From Bradyrhizobium commune (GTDB lineage: Bacteria > Pseudomonadota > Alphaproteobacteria > Rhizobiales > Xanthobacteraceae), in assembly GCF_015624505.1 (NCBI RefSeq), contig NZ_CP061379.1:186001-250000 (forward strand): DNA of 64,000 nt. The letters run 5' to 3'. Below the pieces are notes generated by a model. That model saw only the letters and a program-made list of their open reading frames with translations, was not told the origin of the DNA and made no database searches. A program made the translations under genes and the position numbers. Below, piece after piece: positions 30,385-39,399 of the stretch (its first letter is position 1; every line of letters starts with the position of its first letter).

Positions 30385-30434
30385 GAGTCCAATCCACGGT
30401 CACTCAGACTCAAACCTTTAAGAATCTAAGATTC
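30385..30434. promoter_or_regulatory. Cluster of four GANTC (CcrM-type) methylation sites
   Basis: GAGTC at 30385-30389, GACTC at 30407-30411, GAATC at 30422-30426 and GATTC at 30430-30434. Random sequence would give about one per 256 bp. GANTC adenine methylation by CcrM marks replication state in alphaproteobacteria. Confidence 0.6.
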
Positions 30435-30482
30435 TAGATTTGAGGAAGGCAGTACGGACGGATATGTGTGCAGAGTAAGACC

Positions 30483-30497
30483 TTAACGGGTTCTTAC
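30483..30497. promoter_or_regulatory. CtrA-like site TTAA-N7-TTAC
   Basis: TTAA (30483-30486), seven bases, then TTAC (30494-30497) differ from the CtrA consensus TTAA-N7-TTAA by one base. The site is 60 bp before hemJ, so it might regulate hemJ, the origin or both. Confidence 0.4.
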
Positions 30498-30557
30498 TAT
30501 CCCCAGCCCGCTGGCCTAAGGTCGCCGGAAGGCTGGGTGCTCATTCGGGTGCCGGAC

Positions 30558-30992
30558 ATGTCGGAAGACCTCTACCTCTGGATCAAGGCGCTTCACGTGA
30601 TCGCCGTCATCTCCTGGATGGCCGGCATGCTCTATCTGCCGCGGTTGTTCGTCTATCACTGCGAAGCCGAGATCGGCTCGAAGCAGTCCGAGACGTTCAA
30701 GATCATGGAGCGCCGGCTGCTCAAGGCGATCATCAATCCGGCGATGGGAGCGACCTGGATTGCCGGACTTTTTCTCGCCTGGTCCGGGCATTGGTTCAGT
30801 TTCGGCTGGCTGCACGTAAAACTGGCACTGGTGCTGGCGCTGTCCGCGGTCCACGGCTTTTTTTCGCGCTGGGTGAAGGACTTCGCTGCCGACAAGCGCC
30901 CCCGCACCCAGAAATTCTATCGGATTATCAACGAGGTGCCGACGTTGCTGATGATCCTCATCGTGATCATGGTGATCGTAAAGCCGTTCTAG
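30558..30992 (+). CDS. hemJ: Protoporphyrinogen oxidase HemJ
   Basis: The 144-residue membrane protein starts MSEDLYLWIKALHVIAVISWMAGMLYLPRLFVYH and has four hydrophobic segments and a C-terminal LLMILIVIMVIVKPF. Conserved His in KALHVI is expected to bind heme, and Lys in ERRLLKAIINP is conserved. It converts protoporphyrinogen IX to protoporphyrin IX. The ATG at 30558 fits the family; an upstream extension in the same frame is not HemJ-like. hemE, often next to it in relatives, is absent. rho lies 259 bp downstream. Confidence 0.93.
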   Translation: MSEDLYLWIKALHVIAVISWMAGMLYLPRLFVYHCEAEIGSKQSETFKIMERRLLKAIINPAMGATWIAGLFLAWSGHWFSFGWLHVKLALVLALSAVHGFFSRWVKDFAADKRPRTQKFYRIINEVPTLLMILIVIMVIVKPF

Positions 30993-31251
30993 GCAAGATT
31001 CTAGGCAACAATCGTGAGCGATCGCTCAGCGCTTCGTCTTGCGGAGTGGGAAGCGATTTTCTATATTAGCGATATCCCACCCAACGCAGGCGGATGTGGT
31101 TGTGTCCGAGCTTTTTGAAGGCCGGACACCGCATCAGGTTTGAAGCCTCCACCGGCGCTCACCTTGCCAGACCTGCGGACCTTACCTTCTCACGTCCGCA
31201 TTTCAGAGCCTCCTCGCACCCCTCCCCAGGTTACCCCACAGGACCACCCCA

Positions 31252-32517
31252 ATGCGGGAAATTAAACTCCAGGACCTCAAGTCGAAGACGCCGGCCGAGC
31301 TCGTCTCGTTCGCGGAAGAGAACGGGGTCGAGAATGCCAGCACCATGCGCAAGCAGGAGCTGCTATTTGCCATCCTCAAGCAGCTTGCGATCGCGGAAAC
31401 TGACATCGTCGGCGAGGGCGTCGTCGAGGTGCTCTCCGACGGCTTCGGCTTCCTCCGCTCGCCGGATGCGAATTATCTGCCGGGCCCGGACGATATCTAC
31501 GTTTCGCCGTCGCAGATCCGCCGCTTCGGCCTGCGCACCGGCGACACCATCGAAGGCCACATCCGCAGCCCGAAAGAGGGCGAACGCTATTTCGCGCTGC
31601 TGAAAGTCAACACGCTCAATTTCGAGGACCCGGAAAAGGCCAAGCACAAGGTCAATTTCGACAACCTCACGCCGCTGTTTCCGAATCAGCGTTTCCGCAT
31701 GGAAATCGACGACCCGACGCGGAAAGACCTGTCTGCACGCGTGATCGACATCGTAGCCCCGATCGGCAAGGGCCAGCGCGCGCTGATCGTGGCGCCGCCG
31801 CGCACCGGTAAAACCGTGCTGATGCAGAACATCGCGCACTCGATCACGGCCAATCATCCCGACTGCTATCTGATCGTGCTCTTGATCGACGAGCGTCCGG
31901 AAGAAGTCACGGACATGCAGCGCTCGGTGAAGGGCGAGGTGGTGTCCTCGACCTTCGACGAGCCGGCCGTGCGTCACGTCCAGGTCGCCGAGATGGTGAT
32001 CGAAAAAGCCAAGCGCCTGGTCGAGCATGGCCGCGACGTCGTGATCCTGCTCGATTCGATCACGCGCCTGGGGCGCGCCTACAACACCGTGGTGCCGTCA
32101 TCCGGCAAGGTCTTGACCGGCGGTGTCGACGCCAACGCGCTCCAGCGCCCGAAGCGTTTCTTCGGCGCCGCCCGTAACATCGAGGAAGGCGGCTCGCTGA
32201 CCATCATCGCGACCGCGCTGGTCGATACCGGCAGCCGCATGGACGAAGTCATCTTCGAAGAGTTCAAGGGCACCGGTAACTCGGAACTGATCCTCGACCG
32301 CAAGGTCTCGGACAAGCGCACCTTCCCGGCGATCGACATCTCGCGCTCCGGCACCCGCAAGGAGGAGCTCATCACCGATCCGCAGGTGCTCAAGAAGATG
32401 TACGTGCTCCGCCGCATCCTGAACCCGATGGGCACCATGGATGCGATCGACTTCCTGCTCGACAAGCTGCGCTCGACCAAGAGCAATTCCGAGTTCTTCG
32501 ACTCGATGAATACCTAG
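31252..32517 (+). CDS. rho: Transcription termination factor Rho
   Basis: The 421-residue hexameric helicase has the N-terminal RNA-binding fold ([42 protein letters not shown]), the cold-shock-like RNP region ([22 protein letters not shown]), Walker [16 protein letters not shown] (Lys187), Walker [17 protein letters not shown], the Q-loop region and the R-loop [19 protein letters not shown]. Length is normal. A 259-bp leader separates it from hemJ, typical of an autoregulated rho, though I see no attenuator. A strong terminator follows. Confidence 0.98.
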   Translation: MREIKLQDLKSKTPAELVSFAEENGVENASTMRKQELLFAILKQLAIAETDIVGEGVVEVLSDGFGFLRSPDANYLPGPDDIYVSPSQIRRFGLRTGDTIEGHIRSPKEGERYFALLKVNTLNFEDPEKAKHKVNFDNLTPLFPNQRFRMEIDDPTRKDLSARVIDIVAPIGKGQRALIVAPPRTGKTVLMQNIAHSITANHPDCYLIVLLIDERPEEVTDMQRSVKGEVVSSTFDEPAVRHVQVAEMVIEKAKRLVEHGRDVVILLDSITRLGRAYNTVVPSSGKVLTGGVDANALQRPKRFFGAARNIEEGGSLTIIATALVDTGSRMDEVIFEEFKGTGNSELILDRKVSDKRTFPAIDISRSGTRKEELITDPQVLKKMYVLRRILNPMGTMDAIDFLLDKLRSTKSNSEFFDSMNT

Positions 32518-32540
32518 TGTGCGGTGCAACAAAGCCTCAG

Positions 32541-32565
32541 AGGGCGCCTTCGGGCGCCCTTTTTG
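32541..32565 (+). terminator. Rho-independent terminator after rho
   Basis: AGGGCGCC-TTCG-GGCGCCCT forms a perfect 8-bp stem with a UUCG tetraloop (32541-32560), immediately followed by a T-run. It starts 23 bp after the rho stop. Confidence 0.93.
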
Positions 32566-32721
32566 TTGTGCGGCCTTGCTGCGGGACAGGTGCAGCATGA
32601 GAGGCGATTTGGCGCCGGATTCCCGATCGCTTCTAAGTTGTTGATATTTATTGAATTTGATTGACTTTCGGAGTTCCTTCCGGGTTCCGGAGCAGGGGTT
32701 TCTGCAGCAAACGCCCTGACT

Positions 32722-32738
32722 ATATTGCGCTGCAATAT
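32722..32738. promoter_or_regulatory. Palindrome ATATTGC-GCT-GCAATAT upstream of mnmE
   Basis: Perfect 7-bp arms around a 3-bp centre, 95 bp before mnmE. The core TTGCGCTGCAA (32725-32735) fits TTGCRNYGCAA, which I recall as the PhaR-binding consensus reported for Bradyrhizobium; I could not check that here. A dimeric regulator is likely. Confidence 0.4.
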
Positions 32739-32833
32739 GCCTGATTGCTGCGGGAATGGTGCAGCAAAGCAGGCTGCCGCACACTGACCAAAACGGGTGT
32801 TTGCCTTTTCGCCGGCAGCCGGACAAATAGGCC

Positions 32834-34204
32834 ATGCATCCGCGAGACCAGACCATCTTCGCTTTGTCGTCCGGCCGTCCGCCGAGCGCGATCGCCGTGG
32901 TGCGGGTTTCAGGCTCACAGGCTGGCGCGGTGCTGACGGCGCTGACAGGCCAGCTGCCGGCGCCGCGGCAGGCGAACCGCCGGCTGCTCCGAGATGCGGC
33001 GGGCCAGCCGATCGACGATTCGGTCGTGCTCTGGTTTCCGGGACCGGCGAGCGCGACGGGCGAGGACGTCGCCGAATTTCACGTTCATGGCGGCCGGGCG
33101 GTCCTGGCGGCGCTCATCGCCGCTATTTCGAAAATTCAGAATACGCGCGCGGCCGAGGCCGGCGAGTTCACGCGGCGCGCCTTCGAGAACGGCAAGCTCG
33201 ATCTCACCGAGGCCGAGGGCCTCGATGATCTGATCCACGCCGACACCGACCGTCAGCGCCGCCAGGCACTGCGGCAGTTGCAGGGCCTGCTCGGCAACCG
33301 CGCGCGCGACTGGCGCGAGCGCATCATCGAGGCTTCGGCGCTGATCGAAGCCGGCATCGATTTCTCGGACGAAGGCGACGTGCCCGCGGAATTGATGGCG
33401 CCGGCCGTGAAGGCGATCAGGGCGCTGCACGACGAAATCACAGAAGTGCTTGCAGCACAGGGACATGCTGAACGGCTGCGTGACGGCATGGTGGTCGCCA
33501 TTGCCGGCCCGCCGAACGTCGGCAAATCGACGCTGATGAATCAGCTCGCCCGCCGCGAGGTCGCGATCGTCTCGCCGCATGCCGGCACCACACGCGACGT
33601 GATCGAGGTCCAGCTCGATCTCGATGGCTATCCGGTCACGGTGATCGACACCGCCGGCATTCGTGAGACCGAGGATCCGGTCGAGCAGGAGGGGGTGCGT
33701 CGGGCGCGGGCGCGAGCCGAGGACGCCGACCTGGTGTTGTGGCTAGAGGACGGCGACCATCCGGCGGATCGATCGAAAGCCAGTCCCATTCCAACCAGGA
33801 AGCGTCCGTCGGGCGAGATTGATTTCCGCGGGCTGACCGTGCTGCACGTCCGCAACAAGATCGATCTAGTTGCAGGCGAAGGAACAGATCTGGCCGAGGG
33901 CCAGATTGGGATTTCTGCGAGTCGTGGCTTTGGTGTGCCCGAACTCGTCAACTTGCTGGTTGGGTTCGCTGCGACCTTCTTCGGTGAGAGCGAGGGCGCG
34001 TTGGTGACTCGGGCGCGCCAGCGTGAATTGCTTTATCGCGCCTCGGACAGCTTGCACCGGAGCCTGGAGCTTGTAGAAGAAGGTGAGGAGCTGGCCGCCG
34101 AAGAGCTGCGCGCCGCGGCCTATGCCTTGGGCCGACTGCTGGGCCGGGTGGACGTCGAGGACGTCCTTGGGGCCATCTTCCAGAAATTCTGCATCGGAAA
34201 GTAG
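32834..34204 (+). CDS. mnmE: tRNA uridine-5-carboxymethylaminomethyl modification GTPase MnmE
   Basis: The 456-residue protein has the tetrahydrofolate-binding N-domain ([56 protein letters not shown]), a helical domain and the inserted G domain with [10 protein letters not shown] (Lys231), DTAGIRE and NKID. It ends in FCIGK with the conserved Cys. With MnmG it modifies U34 of certain tRNAs. mnmE, mnmG, rsmG, parA and parB follow in order on the plus strand, the classical origin-side cluster. Confidence 0.96.
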   Translation: MHPRDQTIFALSSGRPPSAIAVVRVSGSQAGAVLTALTGQLPAPRQANRRLLRDAAGQPIDDSVVLWFPGPASATGEDVAEFHVHGGRAVLAALIAAISKIQNTRAAEAGEFTRRAFENGKLDLTEAEGLDDLIHADTDRQRRQALRQLQGLLGNRARDWRERIIEASALIEAGIDFSDEGDVPAELMAPAVKAIRALHDEITEVLAAQGHAERLRDGMVVAIAGPPNVGKSTLMNQLARREVAIVSPHAGTTRDVIEVQLDLDGYPVTVIDTAGIRETEDPVEQEGVRRARARAEDADLVLWLEDGDHPADRSKASPIPTRKRPSGEIDFRGLTVLHVRNKIDLVAGEGTDLAEGQIGISASRGFGVPELVNLLVGFAATFFGESEGALVTRARQRELLYRASDSLHRSLELVEEGEELAAEELRAAAYALGRLLGRVDVEDVLGAIFQKFCIGK

Positions 34205-34238
34205 CGCTAGTTCTTCAATGTAGAACTAGCGTTTGTTC
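34205..34238 (+). terminator. Hairpin directly after mnmE, probable terminator
   Basis: CGCTAGTTCT (34205-34214) and AGAACTAGCG (34222-34231) form a perfect 10-bp stem with a 7-nt loop, starting at the first base after the mnmE stop. Only TTTGTT follows, so efficiency may be modest. Confidence 0.55.
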
Positions 34239-34248
34239 CATTGCTTGG

Positions 34249-34264
34249 TGTTTCACGTGAAACG
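34249..34264. other. parS site 1 (one mismatch)
   Basis: TGTTTCACGTGAAACG differs from the consensus TGTTTCACGTGAAACA only in the last base. It lies in the mnmE-mnmG gap and should bind ParB. Confidence 0.88.
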
Positions 34265-34297
34265 GTGGTTGGGTTCCGATCCCCGCGCCGCCCGCGG

Positions 34298-34376
34298 CAT
34301 TGCGAGGAGCTCTTGCGGCGAGGCAATCCAGGTTGCCACCGCGGAAGTCTGGATTGCTCCGCTGCGCTCGCAATGA
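34298..34376. repeat. Palindromic repeat family D, copy D1
   Basis: CATTGCGAGGAGC...GGCAATCCAG and CTGGATTGC...GCTCGCAATG form inverted arms. A second copy is at 39296-39381. It lies between parS sites 1 and 2. Confidence 0.75.
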
Positions 34377-34437
34377 CTGAGTGGGGCGCGGCCACTGCTG
34401 TCCCCTCATTGAATTACCCCTGTCCGCAGCCCAGCTT

Positions 34438-34453
34438 TGTTTCACGTGAAACA
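34438..34453. other. parS site 2 (perfect)
   Basis: TGTTTCACGTGAAACA matches the consensus parS 16-mer exactly. It lies in the mnmE-mnmG gap. Confidence 0.95.
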
Positions 34454-34517
34454 ACAACGCGACTTCTACTGTGCATGGGGTTGTTTTCGAGAAACGATCT
34501 AGCTCCTCCGGCCGCCC

Positions 34518-34533
34518 TGTTTCACGTGAAACA
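34518..34533. other. parS site 3 (perfect)
   Basis: A second exact TGTTTCACGTGAAACA, 80 bp after site 2 and 57 bp before the mnmG start. ParB loading here could affect mnmG transcription. Confidence 0.95.
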
Positions 34534-34589
34534 CCCGCCTCCCCAGTTTCCACTTCCGGCTTTCCCGCCTCTGAGCTAGAAGTCCGCCC

Positions 34590-36470
<1,881 letters not shown>

Positions 36471-36471
36471 G

Positions 36472-36487
36472 CGTTTCACGTGAAACA
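36472..36487. other. parS site 4 (one mismatch), overlaps the rsmG start
   Basis: CGTTTCACGTGAAACA differs from consensus only at base 1. The GTG start codon of rsmG at 36480 lies inside the palindrome, so bound ParB would cover the start region. Confidence 0.88.
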
Positions 36488-37202
36488 GCGCGGACCGGCC
36501 CAGTCCCAGCCGAAGATCGCCAAGCCGAAGATCGCTAAGGCCAGCGCCAACGATCAATCGCTCGACGCTGTCATCGCCGCCGACAAGATCGCAGCTCTCA
36601 AGCTCGCCCCCGTTTCACATGAAACGGAAGCCCGGCTCGATCGCTACATCGCGTTGTTGAGGGAGTGGCAGGCCAAGACCAATCTGGTCGCGCCCTCGAC
36701 CCTGCCGCAGCTCTGGACCCGGCACATCGCCGACTCGCTTCAGCTCGTGGATCTTGCGCCGACCGCAAAGCGCTGGGCCGATCTCGGCAGCGGCGGCGGC
36801 TTTCCCGGAATCGTCCTCGCCTGTGCCATGGCCGGGACGCCGGGCACGAGCGTCCATCTCGTCGAGCGGATCGCCAAGAAAGCCGCGTTTTTGCGCGAAG
36901 CGATCCGCGTCACCACATCACCGGGAGTCGTACATCTCGCTGAGATCGGGGATAATGTGGATAGAATCACCGGCCCCGTCGATTGCGTCACCGCGCGCGC
37001 GCTGGCTCCGCTACATCAACTCATCGGCTTTGCGGAGCCGCTGATGCGTCAGGGCGCAAAGGCGTTATTTCTCAAGGGTCAAGATGTAGAGGCTGAATTG
37101 ACCGAAGCCGCTAAATATTGGAATATTCGGCCAAAGCTTCACCAAAGCCGCACGGGTGACGGCTGGATCGTAGAACTCGTTGGCGCCGACCGGCGCGGCT
37201 GA
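36480..37202 (+). CDS. rsmG: 16S rRNA G527 N7-methyltransferase RsmG (GidB)
   Basis: The 240-residue protein has a Lys/Ala-rich N-terminal extension (QPKIAKPKIAKASAND) and then the RsmG core: RLDRYIALLREWQAKTNLVAPSTLPQLWTRHIADSLQL, SAM motif WADLGSGGGFPGIVLA, VHLVERIAKKAAFLRE and VTARALAPLHQLI. It methylates G527 of 16S rRNA. The GTG at 36480 is the earliest start after mnmG; the core would still be intact from a later one. parA starts 30 bp downstream. Confidence 0.94.
   Translation: MKQRGPAQSQPKIAKPKIAKASANDQSLDAVIAADKIAALKLAPVSHETEARLDRYIALLREWQAKTNLVAPSTLPQLWTRHIADSLQLVDLAPTAKRWADLGSGGGFPGIVLACAMAGTPGTSVHLVERIAKKAAFLREAIRVTTSPGVVHLAEIGDNVDRITGPVDCVTARALAPLHQLIGFAEPLMRQGAKALFLKGQDVEAELTEAAKYWNIRPKLHQSRTGDGWIVELVGADRRG
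36611..36626. other. Degenerate parS-like site 5 inside rsmG
   Basis: CGTTTCACATGAAACG is a near-palindrome differing from parS at three positions, including the centre (CACATG instead of CACGTG). It encodes part of rsmG, so conservation could be either protein- or DNA-driven. Confidence 0.5.
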
Positions 37203-37232
37203 GGCGTTCAGGGGTTGAGTGGGGAATTTGCG

Positions 37233-38087
37233 ATGGGCTTGATTGACGAGACGCAGCAAGAGCAGACCGCAACGGTGCCGCAGGGTCATCCGCGCATCCT
37301 GGCGCTGGCGAATCAGAAGGGCGGCGTTGGAAAAACAACCACGGCGATCAATCTCGGCACGGCGCTCGCCGCGATTGGCGAGCGCGTCCTGATCGTCGAT
37401 CTCGATCCGCAGGGCAACGCTTCGACCGGCCTCGGCATCGATCGCCGCAACCGCTCCTGCTCGACCTACGACGTGCTGATCGGCGAGGCCAGCCTGCGCG
37501 AGGCGGTGGTCGCGACCGCCGTGCCGCGGCTGCACATCGCGTCCTCGACCATGGATCTCTCCGGCCTCGAGCTCGAGCTCGGTACCACGCCCGGCCGCGC
37601 CTTCAAGCTGCGCGACGCGATCTCCGCGCTCAACAACAACGTCTCGCCGGAAGCCGATTACACCTACGTGCTGATCGACTGCCCGCCCTCGCTCAATTTG
37701 CTCACGGTGAACGCGATGGCAGCATCCGATGCGATCCTGGTGCCGCTGCAATGCGAGTTCTTCGCACTCGAAGGTCTGTCGCAATTGCTCCAGACGGTGG
37801 AGCAGGTGCGCTCGACGCTCAATCCGAACCTGTCTATCCACGGCATCGTGCTGACCATGTTCGACTCGCGCAACAACCTCTCGAACCAGGTCGTCGCCGA
37901 CGTTCGCCAGTTCATGGGCGAGAAGGTCTACAAGACCATGATCCCGCGCAACGTGCGCATCTCGGAAGCGCCGTCCTACGGCAAGCCGGTCCTGGTCTAT
38001 GATCTCAAATGCGTCGGCAGCGAAGCATACTTGCGGCTCGCCACCGAAGTGATCCAACGCGAGCGCGAGCTGCGCGTCACGCATTGA
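37233..38087 (+). CDS. parA: Chromosome partitioning ATPase ParA
   Basis: The 284-residue protein has the deviant Walker A LANQKGGVGKTTTAINLG near residues 24-41, IVDLDPQGNASTGLGI (A'), and Walker B YVLIDCPPSLNLLTVNAM. ParA forms an ATP-dependent gradient on the nucleoid that pulls ParB-parS complexes. ATG at 37233 follows GGGG at a suitable distance and is preferred over TTG at 37215. It follows rsmG by 30 bp; parB is 152 bp downstream with a repeat between them. Confidence 0.96.
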   Translation: MGLIDETQQEQTATVPQGHPRILALANQKGGVGKTTTAINLGTALAAIGERVLIVDLDPQGNASTGLGIDRRNRSCSTYDVLIGEASLREAVVATAVPRLHIASSTMDLSGLELELGTTPGRAFKLRDAISALNNNVSPEADYTYVLIDCPPSLNLLTVNAMAASDAILVPLQCEFFALEGLSQLLQTVEQVRSTLNPNLSIHGIVLTMFDSRNNLSNQVVADVRQFMGEKVYKTMIPRNVRISEAPSYGKPVLVYDLKCVGSEAYLRLATEVIQRERELRVTH

Positions 38088-38101
38088 AGCGACGGTGATC
38101 C

Positions 38102-38181
38102 GTAGGATGGGTAGAGCGCAGCGAAACCCATCATCGCACGCGCGAACAGCGATGGGTTTCGCTTCGCTCTACCCATCCTAC
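38102..38181. repeat. Palindromic repeat (family C relative, C3) between parA and parB
   Basis: GTAGGATGGGTAGAGCGCAG and the inverted segment GCGAAGCGAAACCCATC-type arm ending GAGCGAAGCG/TCTACCCATCCTAC make an 80-bp palindrome. It occupies most of the parA-parB gap and could stop or attenuate transcription of parB. Confidence 0.78.
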
Positions 38182-38239
38182 AAGTTTCGAAAATTCAGTT
38201 CTGGAGTACTGCAGCGTGAACCCAAGGGAGCTGGCGACA

Positions 38240-39124
38240 ATGGCCGACGAAGCGCGTTCGCGACTGGGCCGGGGTCTTGCGAGTCTGATCGGTGACGTCG
38301 GCGGTGAAGCCGCGCATGTCGATCGTCCGCGCGCACAGCGCAAGGTGCCGATCGAATTCATCAAGCCCAATCCGCGCAATCCGCGCCGCACCTTTTCCGA
38401 CACCGAGCTCAAGGAGCTCTCCGAGTCGATCAAGCAGCACGGCGTGATCCAGCCCATCGTGGTGCGCCCCGTGAAGGGCGCGCAGGATCGCTACGAGATC
38501 ATCGCCGGCGAGCGGCGCTGGCGCGCCTCGCAAATGGCCGGCCTGCATGAAGTGCCGATCGTACCGGTCGACATCAGCGACAGCGATGCGCTGGAATTCG
38601 CCATCGTCGAGAACGTGCAGCGCGAAGACCTCAACCCGATGGAAGAGGCGCAGGGCTATCACGCGCTCGCCAACGAATTCAAACGCAGCCAGGACGACAT
38701 CGCAAAGGTCGTCGGCAAGAGCCGCAGCCACATCGCCAACATGATGCGGCTCACAAGACTGCCGGCCGAGGTGCAGGCCCTCATCGCGCAGGGACAGCTG
38801 ACCGCCGGTCACGCCCGCGCGCTGATCGGCGTGCCCGATCCGCTCGCCGCGGCCAGGCGTATCGTCGAAGAGGGCCTCAACGTCCGCCAGGCCGAGGCGC
38901 TCGCGCATGAAGAGGGCGTGCCGGAGCGCAAGCCGCAAAAGGCACGCGCCGGGGGCAAGGAGAAGGACCCCGACACGATCGATCTCGAGAAGCGCGTCAC
39001 CGACGCGCTCGGCCTCAAGGTCACGGTGAACCACCGCGATCCCGGCGGCTCCGTGCAGATCAACTACCGCAACCTCGATCAGCTCGACGAAGTGATGAAG
39101 CGGCTCGCCAAGGGCGGGCTTTGA
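38240..39124 (+). CDS. parB: Chromosome partitioning protein ParB
   Basis: The 294-residue protein has the ParB order: RSRLGRGLASLIGD, the CTP-binding N-domain with YEIIAGERRWRASQMAGL, the helix-turn-helix DDIAKVVGKSRSHIANMMRL and a C-terminal dimer domain ending LDEVMKRLAKGGL. It binds the parS sites at 34.2-36.6 kb and spreads by CTP-dependent clamping. ATG at 38240 follows AAGGGAG and matches the family N-terminus; GTG at 38216 is an alternative. Confidence 0.96.
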   Translation: MADEARSRLGRGLASLIGDVGGEAAHVDRPRAQRKVPIEFIKPNPRNPRRTFSDTELKELSESIKQHGVIQPIVVRPVKGAQDRYEIIAGERRWRASQMAGLHEVPIVPVDISDSDALEFAIVENVQREDLNPMEEAQGYHALANEFKRSQDDIAKVVGKSRSHIANMMRLTRLPAEVQALIAQGQLTAGHARALIGVPDPLAAARRIVEEGLNVRQAEALAHEEGVPERKPQKARAGGKEKDPDTIDLEKRVTDALGLKVTVNHRDPGGSVQINYRNLDQLDEVMKRLAKGGL

Positions 39125-39132
39125 TCATCGGT

Positions 39133-39258
39133 GTCGTCCCGGCGAAGGCCGGGACCCATACCGCGTGATCCATCGATTGCTGAAGGCAGCAGCACCGACC
39201 ACGAGTCGTAGCCAAACTTCTCCCCGTGGTTATGGGTCCCGGCCGTCGCCGGGACGAC
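39133..39258. repeat. Palindromic repeat family A, copy A3
   Basis: GTCGTCCCGGCGAAGGCCGG at one end, CCGTCGCCGGGACGAC at the other, with inner GGGACCCATACCGCGTGAT / TATGGGTCCCGGCC. The left 35 bp is nearly identical to copy A4. It lies 8 bp after parB. Confidence 0.85.
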
Positions 39259-39295
39259 GTCGAAGATATTGTCGGGCTCAATAGTCTATCCACCC

Positions 39296-39381
39296 GTCAT
39301 TGCGAGCGTAGCGAAGCAATCCAGAGTCTCTCCGCGGAGGGATTCTGGATTGCTTCGTCGCAAGGGCTCCTCGCAATGACG
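39296..39381. repeat. Palindromic repeat family D, copy D2
   Basis: CGTCATTGCGAG with GCGAAGCAATCCAGA, and TCTGGATTGCTTCG with CTCGCAATGACG, form nested inverted arms. It is 37 bp from A3, so two unrelated repeat types lie side by side between the converging parB and holA genes. Confidence 0.8.
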
Positions 39382-39399
39382 GGGAGAGAGCGGGGGAAC

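Larger units (their letters stand above)
30083..30557. other. Proposed chromosome replication origin (oriC) region
   Basis: This 475-bp gap between ppsR (minus) and hemJ (plus) has no credible gene. What I see: four GANTC sites at 30385-30434; TTAA-N7-TTAC, close to the CtrA consensus, at 30483-30497; 9-mers one base off TTATNCACA at 30183-30191 (TTCTTCACA) and 30346-30354 (reverse strand); TTATCCAGG at 30305; and an AT-rich patch at 30412-30443. What is known: in Caulobacter the origin lies directly upstream of the ppsR homologue, and ppsR-maf-coaE-dnaQ-secB flank it. Functional identity is inference. Confidence 0.6.
32518..32833. other. Intergenic region rho-mnmE with repeats
   Basis: After the rho terminator, a 22-bp direct repeat (TTGCTGCGGGA..GGTGCAGCA) appears at 32577-32598 and 32745-32766, each with TGCTGC/GCAGCA arms. 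Between them are an AT-rich stretch near 32630-32665 and a palindrome at 32722-32738. I see no gene. It should contain the mnmE promoter. Confidence 0.55.

Noticed and set aside
29913..30421. Frames crossing the ppsR-hemJ gap on both strands
   Set aside because: They run through the ppsR gene and the proposed origin, have erratic composition (many Ser, Cys, Trp) and no family resemblance.
32566..32833. rho-mnmE gap as the replication origin
   Set aside because: It is AT-rich in part and lies near mnmE, but it lacks a GANTC cluster and DnaA-like 9-mers, and the gene-order argument favours 30083-30557.
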